Assembly (NCBI RefSeq): GCF_018406605.1
Contig: NZ_AP024545.1
Location: 1,054,001 to 1,118,000 of the forward strand
DNA length: 64,000 nt
Source of the DNA: Noviluteimonas caseinilytica
GTDB lineage: Bacteria > Pseudomonadota > Gammaproteobacteria > Xanthomonadales > Xanthomonadaceae
Direction: 5' to 3'
Position numbers and translations under genes: made by a program. Numbering within the stretch: position 1 is the stretch's first letter; each line of letters begins with the position of its first letter. Under the pieces are notes generated by a model. It did no database searches. It was not told where the DNA came from and worked only from the letters and a program-made list of their open reading frames with translations. Positions 21,769 through 31,073 of this stretch are shown in pieces.

Positions 21769-22260
21769 TCAGTGCACGGGCTCGGGCTCGTCCAGGAACA
21801 TCTGCGTTTCCATCCACGCATAGGCCGCTTCGGACCCCGGCTGGTTGAACAGGACCATCAGGACCACCCATTTCAGGTCGTCCATCTCCAGCTCGTCCTG
21901 GTCCAGGGCGATCGCGCGGTCCAGCACCAGCTCGCGCTGGTCGGCGTCCAGGACGCCGTGCTGTTCGAGGAACAACAGGAACCCGCGGCTCTCGACATCG
22001 AGCTTCTCGAGTTCGGGGCCATGGAAGACGCGGGTCGGGCCGTTGGTGCGCGGCGCCGTGGTCTGCGGCCGTTGTTCGGCCAGGGCGTCGAGCCAGTCGA
22101 AGGCTTTGGTGATCTCGGCCGGGCTGAAGCCGGCGTCGGTGAGTTCGGAGAACAGCGGGGTGTTCTGGAGAGTGTCGCGGTCGCCGACCGGTGGGACGGT
22201 GTCGTTGGTGAAGTAGTGCTCGAACAGGTAAAGCAGGACGTCCAGGATGCTCTCTTTCAT
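21769..22260 (-). CDS. smg: Smg family protein (DUF494)
   Basis: 163-residue acidic cytoplasmic protein of unknown biochemical function, almost always encoded next to dprA/topA in gammaproteobacteria. It starts MKESILDVLLYLFEHYF, typical for Smg, and ends with the conserved block LEMDDLKWVVLMVLFNQPG. The ATG follows a GAGGGAAA-type ribosome-binding site. Position between dprA and topA supports the call. Confidence 0.93.
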   Translation of the reverse strand: MKESILDVLLYLFEHYFTNDTVPPVGDRDTLQNTPLFSELTDAGFSPAEITKAFDWLDALAEQRPQTTAPRTNGPTRVFHGPELEKLDVESRGFLLFLEQHGVLDADQRELVLDRAIALDQDELEMDDLKWVVLMVLFNQPGSEAAYAWMETQMFLDEPEPVH

Positions 22261-22297
22261 TTCCCTCGGCCTGCGCCACGACGGGCGCTGTGGAGGT

Positions 22298-23293
22298 TCA
22301 GGATGACTTGCGGGTAACGCGGCCGTGCTGGGAAACCACACGCCCTCCAAGCTCCATGGACAGCAGGATGGAGGCAACTTTCGCAGCCGTCAATCCAGTT
22401 CGCATGACAAGGGTTTCCATAGGGGTTGGGTCATGGCCGATCGCATCCCACAAGCGCTGGGTATCGACATCCATGTCGGGCAAGGAATGTTGCAACGCGA
22501 TGCGTGACGAAGTGGGGACGTCCAGGCGCGCGCGCAAGTCGTCGGCGAAGGCGGTCGCGACCGGGGCCAGTGCGTCCAGGACTTCCTGCGGGGTTTCCAC
22601 CAGCGTGACGCCTTCGCGCAGCAGGCGATGGCAGCCGCGGGCCATGGGGTTGCGGATCGAGCCGGGGGTGGCGAACACCTCGCGGCCGGCGTCGGCGGCC
22701 AGGCGCGCGGTGATGAGCGCGCCGGAACGGTAGGCCGCTTCGATCACCAGCGTACCGAGGGACAGCCCGGCGACGATGCGGTTGCGATGCGGAAAGGTGA
22801 ACGTTTGCCCTTGCGTGCCCGGGGGGTATTCGCTGACCACCACGCCTTCCTGCGAGATGCGTTCCATCAGCCGGCGGTTGCCCGGCGGGAAGGCGATGTC
22901 GATGCCGGTGCCCAGCACCGCGACGGTGGGGCCCTTCGCATCCAGCGCGCCGATGTGCGCGGCCGAATCGATGCCCGCCGCCATCCCGCTGGTGACGCAC
23001 AGCCCGCCCTGCACGAACGACGCCGCGAACTCGCGCGCGTTGTCGCGCCCGTCGGGCGTGGGCAGGCGCGTGCCGACGATGGCGATGCCCGGATGCCACA
23101 ACGTGCTGGCGTCCCCGTCGACGAACAGCCACTGCGGCGGCGACGGGCTGCGCTTGAGCAGCGGTGGGTAGTCGGGATGGTGGATTCCCAGCAGCGCATG
23201 GCCGTCGCGTGCGAGCCACGCGTGCGTGCGGTGCCGGATTTTTTCGGATGCCCCGTCGAGGGCCAGGGCGAGCAGCGCGTCGTCGGCGTTCAT
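22298..23293 (-). CDS. dprA: DNA-processing protein DprA (short N-terminus)
   Basis: Loads RecA on incoming single-stranded DNA in natural transformation. 331 residues with the Rossmann-fold core: AIVGTRLPTPDG, VTSGMAAGIDSAAHIGAL, VAVLGTGIDIAFPPGNR, FTFPHRNRIVAGLS and GSALITA. A C-terminal winged-helix (DML1-like) domain is present. Most homologues are 360-380 residues with an N-terminal SAM/HhH region; here that part is largely missing. The upstream frame stays open but contains a hairpin, so a longer start is doubtful. Same strand as smg and topA, 37 bp before smg. Confidence 0.9.
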   Translation of the reverse strand: MNADDALLALALDGASEKIRHRTHAWLARDGHALLGIHHPDYPPLLKRSPSPPQWLFVDGDASTLWHPGIAIVGTRLPTPDGRDNAREFAASFVQGGLCVTSGMAAGIDSAAHIGALDAKGPTVAVLGTGIDIAFPPGNRRLMERISQEGVVVSEYPPGTQGQTFTFPHRNRIVAGLSLGTLVIEAAYRSGALITARLAADAGREVFATPGSIRNPMARGCHRLLREGVTLVETPQEVLDALAPVATAFADDLRARLDVPTSSRIALQHSLPDMDVDTQRLWDAIGHDPTPMETLVMRTGLTAAKVASILLSMELGGRVVSQHGRVTRKSS

Positions 23294-23318
23294 CGCAGCA
23301 GCGTGCGCCGCAAACGAC

Positions 23319-23340
23319 GACGGCGCCCTCGGGCGCCGTC
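23319..23340 (-). terminator. Hairpin between the LysM gene and dprA
   Basis: GACGGCGCCC and GGGCGCCGTC form a perfect 10-bp stem with a tight turn. It lies just after the LysM gene in its direction of transcription and 26 bp before the dprA start. The following T tract is short, so termination may be partial. Confidence 0.6.
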
Positions 23341-23370
23341 GCGTTGTGCTGTCGGGAGAACCCTACACGA

Positions 23371-24525
23371 TCAGTAGGGCGCGTCCGGATGCTTCAGTTC
23401 GTACCCGACGCGCGAGGGCTTGATGCTTTCCATCACCAGGCCGTAGCTGACCTTGTCGAAGGTGCGGAACACCATGACGTGGCCGGCGTATTCGTCGGGC
23501 AGGCGGATCTTGTCGGCCTTCGAGAACAGGTCGTCGTCGCGGTTCATGCCGAACTTCACGCGATCGGTGACTTCGCTGCCGACGCGCCAGATCGAGAACA
23601 CCGTGCCGTTGTCGACGCCGTCGCGCGCGCCGACCGACAGGGCCACCACGTCGTGCGGGCCGCTGTAGTGCAACGCGTCCGCCACGGCGAGGATGCGCGC
23701 GCGGCCATACTCGAACTGTTGCTTCGGCGCGTGCGGGAAGAACTGCAGGTCGTAGGGCTGCATCTGCACCGGCACCAGGCGATCGCCGGTGCGCACTTCG
23801 CGGCCTTCCACGTCCAGCACGAGCGTGGTGGCTTCGATGCCACCCACTTCGCCGCGCGTGACCGTGCCGACGTTCTGCTGCATCAGCTCGTAGCCCAGCA
23901 CTTCGCTGCCGTTGTCGCCGACGACGGCCGCGGTCCAGAAGTTGACCGAGTCCACCGTCTGGCGGCCGCTGAAGTCGAGGTCTTCATTGAAGAAGATGTC
24001 GCAGCAGGCCTGGCGGTCCAGGCGCGTGTACTTGGTGGTCGGGCGCACCACGGCGTAGCGCTGGCCGGGCTGCGCGCCCTCCAGGCCCTTCACGTAGGCG
24101 ACCTGGCCCTGCGTGCCGCGCAGGCGATCGTCTTCCAGGCCGACCACGTACGGCAGCTGGTCGAACTGGTCGACCACCGAGAGGTTCTTCAGGAACGGCT
24201 CGACTTCCGACAGCGGGACGCCGGTGACCGGGGCCTCCGTGCGCGGACCCTGCTGGACCGCGACGCGGTCGAGGTAGGCCAGCGAGATCACGTCGCCTGG
24301 ATAGATCAGGTGCGGGTTCTGGATCTGCGGGTTGGCCTGCCAGATTTCCGGCCACAGCCACGGGCGCTTGAGGAAGCGGCCCGAGATGTCCCACAGCGTG
24401 TCACCCTTCTTGACGACGTAGGTGTCCGGATGGTCGCCGCGCATTTCCACGGCGGCCGCGTATGTGGCAACGGTCAGGCAGGCGACCGCACAAACCGTAC
24501 TAAGCCGTTTAAGCATGGCGGCCAT
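23371..24525 (-). CDS. LysM domain-containing secreted protein
   Basis: 384 residues. Signal peptide (AVACLTVATYAAA), then a LysM peptidoglycan-binding domain at about residues 35-85 (YVVKKGDTLWDISGRFLKRPWLWPEIW, NPHLIYPGDVISL). A longer C-terminal region lacks a named catalytic domain and is conserved next to dprA in xanthomonads and pseudomonads. The AAGGGGAG ribosome-binding site just upstream supports ATG 24525. It is divergent from def. A role in cell-wall binding in the periplasm is the most that can be said. Confidence 0.87.
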   Translation of the reverse strand: MAAMLKRLSTVCAVACLTVATYAAAVEMRGDHPDTYVVKKGDTLWDISGRFLKRPWLWPEIWQANPQIQNPHLIYPGDVISLAYLDRVAVQQGPRTEAPVTGVPLSEVEPFLKNLSVVDQFDQLPYVVGLEDDRLRGTQGQVAYVKGLEGAQPGQRYAVVRPTTKYTRLDRQACCDIFFNEDLDFSGRQTVDSVNFWTAAVVGDNGSEVLGYELMQQNVGTVTRGEVGGIEATTLVLDVEGREVRTGDRLVPVQMQPYDLQFFPHAPKQQFEYGRARILAVADALHYSGPHDVVALSVGARDGVDNGTVFSIWRVGSEVTDRVKFGMNRDDDLFSKADKIRLPDEYAGHVMVFRTFDKVSYGLVMESIKPSRVGYELKHPDAPY

Positions 24526-24565
24526 GTATCCGCTCCCCTTGAGTTTTTCCCCTAAAAGCCGGGGC

Positions 24566-24571
24566 ACTATA
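24566..24571 (-). promoter_or_regulatory. Candidate -10 box of the LysM gene
   Basis: TATAGT on the minus strand, 41 bp before the LysM start codon; TTGCAA on the same strand, 19 bp upstream, is a possible weak -35. Confidence 0.4.
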
Positions 24572-24607
24572 GCCCACAAGATGCGGGCCTTTGCAAGCGC
24601 ACGGCGT

Positions 24608-24613
24608 TACAAT
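24608..24613 (+). promoter_or_regulatory. Candidate -10 box of def-fmt-rsmB
   Basis: TACAAT preceded by GT, 77 bp upstream of def in the divergent LysM/def region. No good -35 is visible at 17 bp. Confidence 0.4.
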
Positions 24614-24689
24614 CGCGACCGTCGAACGCCCCCTTTGTTGCGCCTGTGACCGGCGCCCCCATTTCGTGTCGCCCTCGAACATCCCCGCC

Positions 24690-25205
24690 ATGGCCCTGCT
24701 CCCCATCCTCGAATTCCCCGACCCGCGCCTGCGCACCAAGGCCGCCACGCTCGAACCCGCGCAACTGGCCGATCCCGCGTTCCAGCGCCTGGTCGACGAC
24801 ATGTTCGAGACCATGTACGAGGCACCGGGCATCGGGCTGGCCGCCAGCCAGGTCGACGTGCACCAGCGCTTCATGGTCATAGACGTGTCGGAGGAAAAGA
24901 ACCGGCCGCTGGTGTTCGTGAACCCGGAGATCCTCGAGCGCGCCGGCGAGCAGGTGTACCAGGAAGGCTGCCTGTCCGTCCCGAACATCTTCGCGGACGT
25001 CACGCGGGCCAACGAGATCACGGTGCGCGCACTGGACCGCCACGGCAAGTCCTTCGAGATGCACGTCGACGGCCTGCTCGCGGTGTGCATCCAGCACGAG
25101 ATGGACCACCTCGAAGGCAAGCTGTTCGTCGATTACCTCTCGCCGCTCAAGCGCGAGATGGTGCGCAAGAAGCTCGCGAAGGCGAAGCGCCAGGCCGCGG
25201 CCTGA
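24690..25205 (+). CDS. def: Peptide deformylase
   Basis: Removes the formyl group from the N-terminal Met of new proteins at the ribosome; Fe2+/Zn2+ enzyme. 171 residues with all three motifs: GIGLAASQ (about 45-52), EGCLSVP (about 90-96) with the metal Cys, and HEMDHLEG (about 132-139) with two metal His and the catalytic Glu. First gene of def-fmt-rsmB, the usual arrangement. ATG 24690 gives the standard MALLPILEFPD start. Confidence 0.97.
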   Translation: MALLPILEFPDPRLRTKAATLEPAQLADPAFQRLVDDMFETMYEAPGIGLAASQVDVHQRFMVIDVSEEKNRPLVFVNPEILERAGEQVYQEGCLSVPNIFADVTRANEITVRALDRHGKSFEMHVDGLLAVCIQHEMDHLEGKLFVDYLSPLKREMVRKKLAKAKRQAAA

Positions 25206-25216
25206 CGCCCGGCCCG

Positions 25217-26143
25217 ATGTCGCTCCGCATCGTCTTCGCCGGCACGCCGGAATTCGCCGTGCCGTCGTTGCGCGCCGCCGCGCAGCGCAATGAAGTCGTC
25301 GCCGTCTACACGCAGCCCGATCGCCCCGCCGGGCGCGGCCGCGCGCTGACGCCCTCGCCCGTCAAGCTCGAAGCGCTCAAGCGCGGCCTGCCGGTGCTGC
25401 AACCGGAAACCTTGAAGACGCAGATCTCGCGCGATGCCTTGCGCGCGCTGCAACCGGACCTGCTCGTCGTCGTCGCCTACGGCCTGCTGCTCCCGCAATC
25501 GATCCTCGACATCCCGCGCCTGGGCTGCTGGAACGTGCACGCGTCGCTGCTGCCGCGCTGGCGCGGCGCCGCGCCGATCCAGCGCGCGATCGAAGCCGGC
25601 GACACCGAAACCGGCGCGTGCCTGATGCAGATGGAAAAGGGCCTGGACACCGGCCCGGTGCTACTCGAACAACGCATGGCCATCGGCGCGGACGAAACCG
25701 CCGGCCAGCTGCACGATCGCCTGGCCGCGCTCGGGGCGCAGACGCTCGCGGACGGACTGGGTCTGCTGCGCGCCGGCATGCGCCCGGTCGCGCGCCCGCA
25801 GCCTGCCGAAGGAGCGACGTACGCGCGCAAGCTCGAAAAGGCCGAAGCGCTGCTCGACTGGGCGCAGCCCGCGATCGCCCTCGCCCGCAAGGTGCGCGCG
25901 TTCGATCCGTGGCCGATCGCCGAAGGCGACATCGCCGGCGAACGCGTGCGCATCCATGGTGCGATCGCGATCGGCCGCGACGTCGACGCCGCGCCGGGCA
26001 CCATCGTGCGCACCGGCCGCGAAGGCATCGACATCGCCTGCGGCACCGGCGCGTTGCGCGTGCGCGTGCTGCAGCGCGCGGGCGGCAAGGCCATCACCGC
26101 CGCCGATTACCTCAACGCCCGCCGCGACCTGCAAACCGCATGA
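25217..26143 (+). CDS. fmt: Methionyl-tRNA formyltransferase
   Basis: Formylates Met-tRNAfMet using 10-formyltetrahydrofolate, giving the initiator form used in translation. 308 residues. Visible motifs are the N-terminal IVFAGTPEFAVPSL, the folate-site block HASLLPRWRGAAPIQRAI (conserved SLLPRWRGAAPI) and TGPVLL. Starts 11 bp after def and overlaps rsmB by 4 bp (ATGA), so translation is coupled. Confidence 0.97.
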   Translation: MSLRIVFAGTPEFAVPSLRAAAQRNEVVAVYTQPDRPAGRGRALTPSPVKLEALKRGLPVLQPETLKTQISRDALRALQPDLLVVVAYGLLLPQSILDIPRLGCWNVHASLLPRWRGAAPIQRAIEAGDTETGACLMQMEKGLDTGPVLLEQRMAIGADETAGQLHDRLAALGAQTLADGLGLLRAGMRPVARPQPAEGATYARKLEKAEALLDWAQPAIALARKVRAFDPWPIAEGDIAGERVRIHGAIAIGRDVDAAPGTIVRTGREGIDIACGTGALRVRVLQRAGGKAITAADYLNARRDLQTA

Positions 26144-27435
26144 ACGCCGCACCCGGCGTCGCGTTGCGCGTCCTGGTCGCACGTTCGCTCGACGAAGTGC
26201 TGCACCACGGGCGTTCGCTGAAGGCCGAACTCGGGCAGGTGCTGCCCGGCATTCCCGATTCGCGCGACCGCGCGCTGCTCGAAGCGATCGCGTTCACCGC
26301 GTTGCGCCAGCGCGCGCGGTTCGAAGCCGCGCTCGATGCGTGGACGCCGCGCCCGCTCGGGCGACGCGATGCACCCTTGCGCGCGCTGCTCTATGCAGGC
26401 TTCGCGCAGATCGACATGCAATTGCCGCCGCATGCGGCCGTCGATGCCACGGTGGAAGCCGCGCGCGTGCTCGGCCGTGCGCACCAGGCCGGCATGGTGA
26501 ACGCGTTGCTGCGGCGCGCCGTGCGCGATGGTTTCCCGCCGGTCGCCGCCGACGCCGCGTGGCCGAAGTGGTTGCGCGAACGCGTGCGCCACGACTGGGC
26601 CGACGAGGCCGAGCGCATCTTCGCCGCAGGCAGCACGCCGGCGCCGATGTGGTTGCGCGTCAATCGCGCACGCACCTCGCGCGATGCGTATCTCGCGTTG
26701 CTCACCGCGCAGGGCATCGAAGCCCACGCCGCGCCCGCGCTCGCCGAAGCGATCGTGCTGCCCGTGCCGCTGCCCGTGCACGAGTTGCCCGGCTTCGACG
26801 CGGGCGATGTCTCCGTGCAGGACGGCAGCGCGCAGGCCGTGGCCGAAGCGTTGTCGCCCGCCGCCGGCGCGCACGTGCTCGACGCGTGCGCCGCCCCGGG
26901 CGGCAAGGCCGCGCATTTGCTGGAACGCGATCCGACGCTGCGCCTGCTCGCGCTCGACATCGATGCCCGGCGCCTGCGCCGCGTCGGCGACACGCTCGCG
27001 CGCCTCGGCCTCGCGGGCCGCGCCACGTTGCGCGCGGCCGATGCCGCCACGCCCGATGCGTGGTGGGACGGCGTGCCCTTCGATGCGGTCCTGCTCGATG
27101 CACCGTGCTCGGCGACCGGCGTGGTGCGCCGCCAGCCCGATGTCCTCCTCCATCGCCGCGAGTCCGACCTCGACGCCCTGTGCGCCACGCAGGCCGGGTT
27201 GTTCGATGCGTGCTGGACGATGCTCGCCCCCGGCGGCGTGCTGCTCTATGCCACGTGTTCGATCCTGCGCGCGGAGAACGCCGTGCAGGTCGAGGCCTTC
27301 CTCGCCCGCACGCCGGGCGCGCAGGTGGATGCGTTGCCCGACGCCTTCGGTCGCCTCGATGGCCCCGGCCGCCAGCGCTTCCCCGGCGACGACGGCATGG
27401 ACGGCTTTTTCTACGCAAGGTTGCGCAAGGCCTGA
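26140..27435 (+). CDS. rsmB: 16S rRNA m5C967 methyltransferase RsmB
   Basis: SAM-dependent enzyme that methylates C967 of 16S rRNA. 431 residues: an N-terminal NusB-like RNA-binding domain (residues 1-140) and a C-terminal Rossmann methyltransferase. Motifs are VLDACAAPGGKAAHLLE (SAM binding) and the two catalytic cysteines in DAPCSATGVVRR and LYATCSI. Third gene of the def operon, overlapping fmt by 4 bp. Confidence 0.95.
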   Translation: MNAAPGVALRVLVARSLDEVLHHGRSLKAELGQVLPGIPDSRDRALLEAIAFTALRQRARFEAALDAWTPRPLGRRDAPLRALLYAGFAQIDMQLPPHAAVDATVEAARVLGRAHQAGMVNALLRRAVRDGFPPVAADAAWPKWLRERVRHDWADEAERIFAAGSTPAPMWLRVNRARTSRDAYLALLTAQGIEAHAAPALAEAIVLPVPLPVHELPGFDAGDVSVQDGSAQAVAEALSPAAGAHVLDACAAPGGKAAHLLERDPTLRLLALDIDARRLRRVGDTLARLGLAGRATLRAADAATPDAWWDGVPFDAVLLDAPCSATGVVRRQPDVLLHRRESDLDALCATQAGLFDACWTMLAPGGVLLYATCSILRAENAVQVEAFLARTPGAQVDALPDAFGRLDGPGRQRFPGDDGMDGFFYARLRKA

Positions 27436-27473
27436 CGCTCGACCGCACCGGCTTCCGGTAAGGTGCGTGCCGC

Positions 27474-29147
27474 ATGGATGACGCCCGCCAACGCCGCGAA
27501 CTCTTCTGGTTCCTCGCGATCGCCTTCGTGGTGCTGGCCGCGGGCATCGGCCTGCGCGCGCCGTGGCCCGCGGACGAACCGCGCTTCGCGCTCGTCGCCA
27601 AGCAGATGTGGGACTCGGGCCAGTGGTTGTTCCCGCATCGCGGCCACGAGTTGTACGCGGACAAGCCGCCCCTGTTCTTCTGGCTGATCGGCGCCTGCTA
27701 CGCGGTGGTGCGCAACTGGAACATCGCCTTCCTGCTGCCCTCGCTCATCGCGGCGATGGCCACGCTGTGGCTCACCTACGACTTGGGCCGGCGCTTGTTC
27801 TCGCATCGTGCGGGCCTGTGGGCGGCGATCGGCGTGCTGGCGTGCGCGCAGTTCCTCTACCAGGCCAAGCGCGCGCAGATCGATCCCACGGTGGTGTGCT
27901 TCATCACGCTGGGCGTGTACGGGATCGCGCGGCACGTGTTGCGCGGGCCGTCGCACGGCGGGCCGGCGTGGCGCTGGTACTGGATCGGGTGCTTCGCGGC
28001 GGGCCTGGGCGTGATCAGCAAGGGCGTCGGCTTCCTCGCGTTGCTGATGTTGGTTCCGTACGCGTGGATGCGCTGGCGCAAGTGGGACGGATTGGCGCAG
28101 CTCGGTTCGCACAACGCGTGGCGCTGGAGTGCGGGCGCGCTGGCGTTCCTCGCGGCGATCGCGCTGTGGTTCGCGCCGATGGTGATCACGGCGATGACCA
28201 GCGGCGACGCCGAACACCGCGCCTACCTGCACGAGTTGCTGTTCAAGCAGACGGCCACCCGCTATGCGAGCGCGTGGCACCACACGCAGCCGTTCTGGTA
28301 TTTCCTGCCGATCATCGCGGGCTTCTGGATGCCGTTCGCGCTCGCGCTGCCGTGGGTCGCGCCGCGCTGGCGCGATGCGTGGCGCGCGCGCGATGCCCGC
28401 GTGTGGCTGCCGCTGGCGTGGGCAGTGCTGGTACTGGTGTTCTTCAGCGCCAGTCCCGGCAAGCGCGACATGTACATCCTGCCGATGCTGCCGATGGTGG
28501 CGCTGGCGGCGGGGCCTTACCTGGCGGACGTCGTCGGCAAACGCGGGTTCCGCGCGTGCCTGGTCGCGCTGGTCGTCGTGCTGGGGCTGGTGTTCCTCGG
28601 TGCGGGCCTGTTCGCCGTGCTGCGCGATCCGTCGTTCGAGGTGCGCATCGAAAGCGAGCGCGGGCTCGATCCGGCCAGCGATGCATTGTGGTGGCTGCTC
28701 GCCGCCTGCGGTGCGGCGATGCTCGCGGCGATGGCGTGGTGGCGGCGCGATGCGCTGCGCGGGTCTGCGGTCGCGCTGTCGTTGCTGGTGATCGTGTTGT
28801 TCAGCGGCACCGCGGTGTTGCTGGATCCGGAGAACTCGTCGCGCGCGGTGATGGAACGCGGCCGTGCCCTCGCCGGCGATGCCACGCTGGGCCTGGTCGG
28901 GTGGAAGGAACAGAACCTGCTGCAAGCGGTCGGGCCGACGGAAGACTTCGGGTTCCGCCAGCCGTTCGACGTGCAGTTCGCGGCGGGCTTGACCTGGTTG
29001 CGCATGGATCCCGCGCATCGGCGCCTGTTCGTGCTGGATGAAGCGCTCGACAAGTGCGTGGATCGCAGCAAGGCGCAACCCGTCGGCACGGCGAACCGCC
29101 GCGCATGGTGGGTGGTGGACGCGAACGCCGTCGCGGGTTGCCGCTGA
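27474..29147 (+). CDS. ArnT/PMT-family membrane glycosyltransferase
   Basis: 557-residue polytopic membrane protein of the ArnT-like glycosyltransferase superfamily (GT39/GT83). These enzymes move a sugar from undecaprenyl phosphate to lipid A or proteins at the periplasmic side. The first periplasmic loop carries the signature: PWPADEPRFALVAKQMWDSG and ADKPPLFFWLIG. About 10 or more hydrophobic helices follow. It is followed by two more glycosyltransferase genes. Donor and acceptor are unknown; calling it ArnT itself would go too far. Confidence 0.85.
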   Translation: MDDARQRRELFWFLAIAFVVLAAGIGLRAPWPADEPRFALVAKQMWDSGQWLFPHRGHELYADKPPLFFWLIGACYAVVRNWNIAFLLPSLIAAMATLWLTYDLGRRLFSHRAGLWAAIGVLACAQFLYQAKRAQIDPTVVCFITLGVYGIARHVLRGPSHGGPAWRWYWIGCFAAGLGVISKGVGFLALLMLVPYAWMRWRKWDGLAQLGSHNAWRWSAGALAFLAAIALWFAPMVITAMTSGDAEHRAYLHELLFKQTATRYASAWHHTQPFWYFLPIIAGFWMPFALALPWVAPRWRDAWRARDARVWLPLAWAVLVLVFFSASPGKRDMYILPMLPMVALAAGPYLADVVGKRGFRACLVALVVVLGLVFLGAGLFAVLRDPSFEVRIESERGLDPASDALWWLLAACGAAMLAAMAWWRRDALRGSAVALSLLVIVLFSGTAVLLDPENSSRAVMERGRALAGDATLGLVGWKEQNLLQAVGPTEDFGFRQPFDVQFAAGLTWLRMDPAHRRLFVLDEALDKCVDRSKAQPVGTANRRAWWVVDANAVAGCR

Positions 29148-29903
29148 CTACGCAGCGCGCGCCAGCAGGTCGTATTTCAGCTTCGAATACTTCGCGTGCA
29201 GCCAGTGGAAGCGCAGGCCGGCGGCACCGTCGACGAAGCCGCCGCGCAGCACGAGGTTCTTGAGCAGGTACGCCGTCGCGGCGAACACGCCGCGCATCGG
29301 GCCCGCGCTGCGCCCCTTCGCGCGCTGCTCGCCCGCCCACAACGCTGCGTAACGCTGGAGCTTCAACCAGTATTCCTCCGCGCTGCGCGCGGTGTCGTGT
29401 TCCAGCACGATGCGCGAGGTGCGCACGGTGCGGCCGGCGACGTCCAGGTATTCGTGCACGGCGCGCAGGCCGTGGCGCAGCGTCGAACGGAACAGGCGAT
29501 GCACCGGCTCGCGCGCGAAGCTGCCGCCGCGCAGCGCGTGGCCGAGGAAATGCGTGCGACGCAGCAGCAACCAGACGTCCGCCTGCTCGAGGTCGCCCGC
29601 GAACAGCGCGCGCACTTCGCGTTGCGCCGGCGCTTCCAGCCATTCGTCCGCGTCCAGCAGCAACACCCAGGGTTCGCGCGCCATCGCGATCGCCGCGTTC
29701 TTCTGCAGCGCGAAGCCCTGCCATTCCATCGATTCCACGCGCGCACCGGCGGCCGCGGCGAGGTGCACGGTGTCGTCGGTCGAACCGGAATCGAGCACGA
29801 TCACTTCGCTGCACAGCGCGCGCATCGAGGCCACGCAGCGTTCGATGCGGTCGGCTTCGTTCTTCGTGATGACGACGCCGGACAGGGGCAAGGACTCAGG
29901 CAT
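29148..29903 (-). CDS. GT2 glycosyltransferase, WaaE/KdtX-like
   Basis: 251 residues of the GT-A fold. N-terminal SGVVITKNEADRIERCVAS, nucleotide-sugar binding VIVLDSGSTDDTV, the metal-binding motif LLLDADEWLE and a C-terminal amphipathic helix region are typical of the LPS-core beta-1,4-glucosyltransferase family WaaE/KdtX. ATG 29903 starts the family-typical N-terminus. The gene abuts its convergent neighbour (1 bp). Role in outer-core or surface-glycan assembly is inference. Confidence 0.86.
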   Translation of the reverse strand: MPESLPLSGVVITKNEADRIERCVASMRALCSEVIVLDSGSTDDTVHLAAAAGARVESMEWQGFALQKNAAIAMAREPWVLLLDADEWLEAPAQREVRALFAGDLEQADVWLLLRRTHFLGHALRGGSFAREPVHRLFRSTLRHGLRAVHEYLDVAGRTVRTSRIVLEHDTARSAEEYWLKLQRYAALWAGEQRAKGRSAGPMRGVFAATAYLLKNLVLRGGFVDGAAGLRFHWLHAKYSKLKYDLLARAA

Positions 29904-29944
29904 GCGCGGGATTATGCCCGCGGCCGCCGCGCTAGACTCCCTGC

Positions 29945-31069
29945 ATGCCAACGACCGCACCCGACCCGCGCCCCGTCCGCGTGCTGCATTTCGTGACCGG
30001 CGGGTTCTCCGGCGGCGCCACGCAGGTCGCCATCGCGCTGGTCCAGGCCGGCATGGCGAGCCCCGCGATCGAGCCGCTGCTGGTCCTGCGCCGCAAGCGC
30101 CGCACCGATCCGCGCCGCATCGCCGAACTCGAACAGGCCGGCGTGCCCGTGGACGTGGTGCCGGGCTGGTCGCATGCCGCGACGATCTTCGCGCTCGTGC
30201 AGGCGTGCCGCGCGTTCCAGCCCGACGTGCTGGTCGCGCACGGCTTCAGCGAACACCTGTGGGGCCGTTACGCGGGCCTGCTGGCGCAGGTGCCGCACCT
30301 GGTGCACGTCGAGCACAACACGCGCGAACGCTACACGCGCTGGCGGCTGCGACAGACGCGCTGGCTGGCCGCGCGCACGGATCGCATCGTCGGCTGTTCC
30401 GAAGGCGTGCGACGCGTGCTGCTGGAGATGGGCATGCCGGCGGAGAAGACGATCGCGATCCCGAACGGGATCCGGCTGGATCCGTTCGCCGACGCCGAAG
30501 CGCAGCCGCTCGCCGGACGCATCCCCGGCATCGTGATGGTCGCGCGCTTCTCCAAGCAGAAGGACCACGCGACGCTGCTGCGCGCCGTGGGATTGCTGCG
30601 CGAACGCGGCCTCACGCCGCCGGTCCTGTTCGCGGGCGGTGGCAAGGCGATGCATCGCAAGCCGCTCGAAAACCTCGCCGCCGAGCTCGGCATCGCGTCG
30701 CAAGTGTCGTTCCTCGGCGTCGCGCGCAACGTGCCCGAGTTGCTGATGTCGCATCGCATCGCCGCGTTGAGCACGCATTACGAAGGCATGCCGCTCGCGT
30801 TGCTGGAAGGCATGGCGGCGGGCTGCGCGGTGGTGGGCAGCGATGTGCCGGGCGTGCGCGAAGTGATCGAGGATGGGCACGACGGGCGGCTGGTCGCCGA
30901 ATCCGATCCGGTGGCGATGGCCGATGCGTTCGAACAATTGCTGCGCGACGACGTGCTGGCCGCGGGCATGGGTGCGGCGGCGCGACGCGTGGCATTCGAG
31001 GACCACGGCCGCGAGCTGATGCACACGCGCTACGAAAACCTCTTCCTGACGCTCGCACGCAACGCCTGA
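29945..31069 (+). CDS. GT4 glycosyltransferase
   Basis: 374-residue GT-B fold retaining glycosyltransferase. The N-terminal domain starts VLHFVTGGFSGGATQVAIAL. The C-terminal nucleotide-sugar domain has VMVARFSKQKDHATLLRA, FLGVARNVPELL and the EX7E-type block HYEGMPLALLEGMAAG followed by GVREVI. It is soluble or peripheral. Divergent from the WaaE-like gene and convergent with the PH-domain pair, so it is part of a small envelope-glycan cluster. Confidence 0.88.
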   Translation: MPTTAPDPRPVRVLHFVTGGFSGGATQVAIALVQAGMASPAIEPLLVLRRKRRTDPRRIAELEQAGVPVDVVPGWSHAATIFALVQACRAFQPDVLVAHGFSEHLWGRYAGLLAQVPHLVHVEHNTRERYTRWRLRQTRWLAARTDRIVGCSEGVRRVLLEMGMPAEKTIAIPNGIRLDPFADAEAQPLAGRIPGIVMVARFSKQKDHATLLRAVGLLRERGLTPPVLFAGGGKAMHRKPLENLAAELGIASQVSFLGVARNVPELLMSHRIAALSTHYEGMPLALLEGMAAGCAVVGSDVPGVREVIEDGHDGRLVAESDPVAMADAFEQLLRDDVLAAGMGAAARRVAFEDHGRELMHTRYENLFLTLARNA

Positions 31070-31073
31070 GGCG

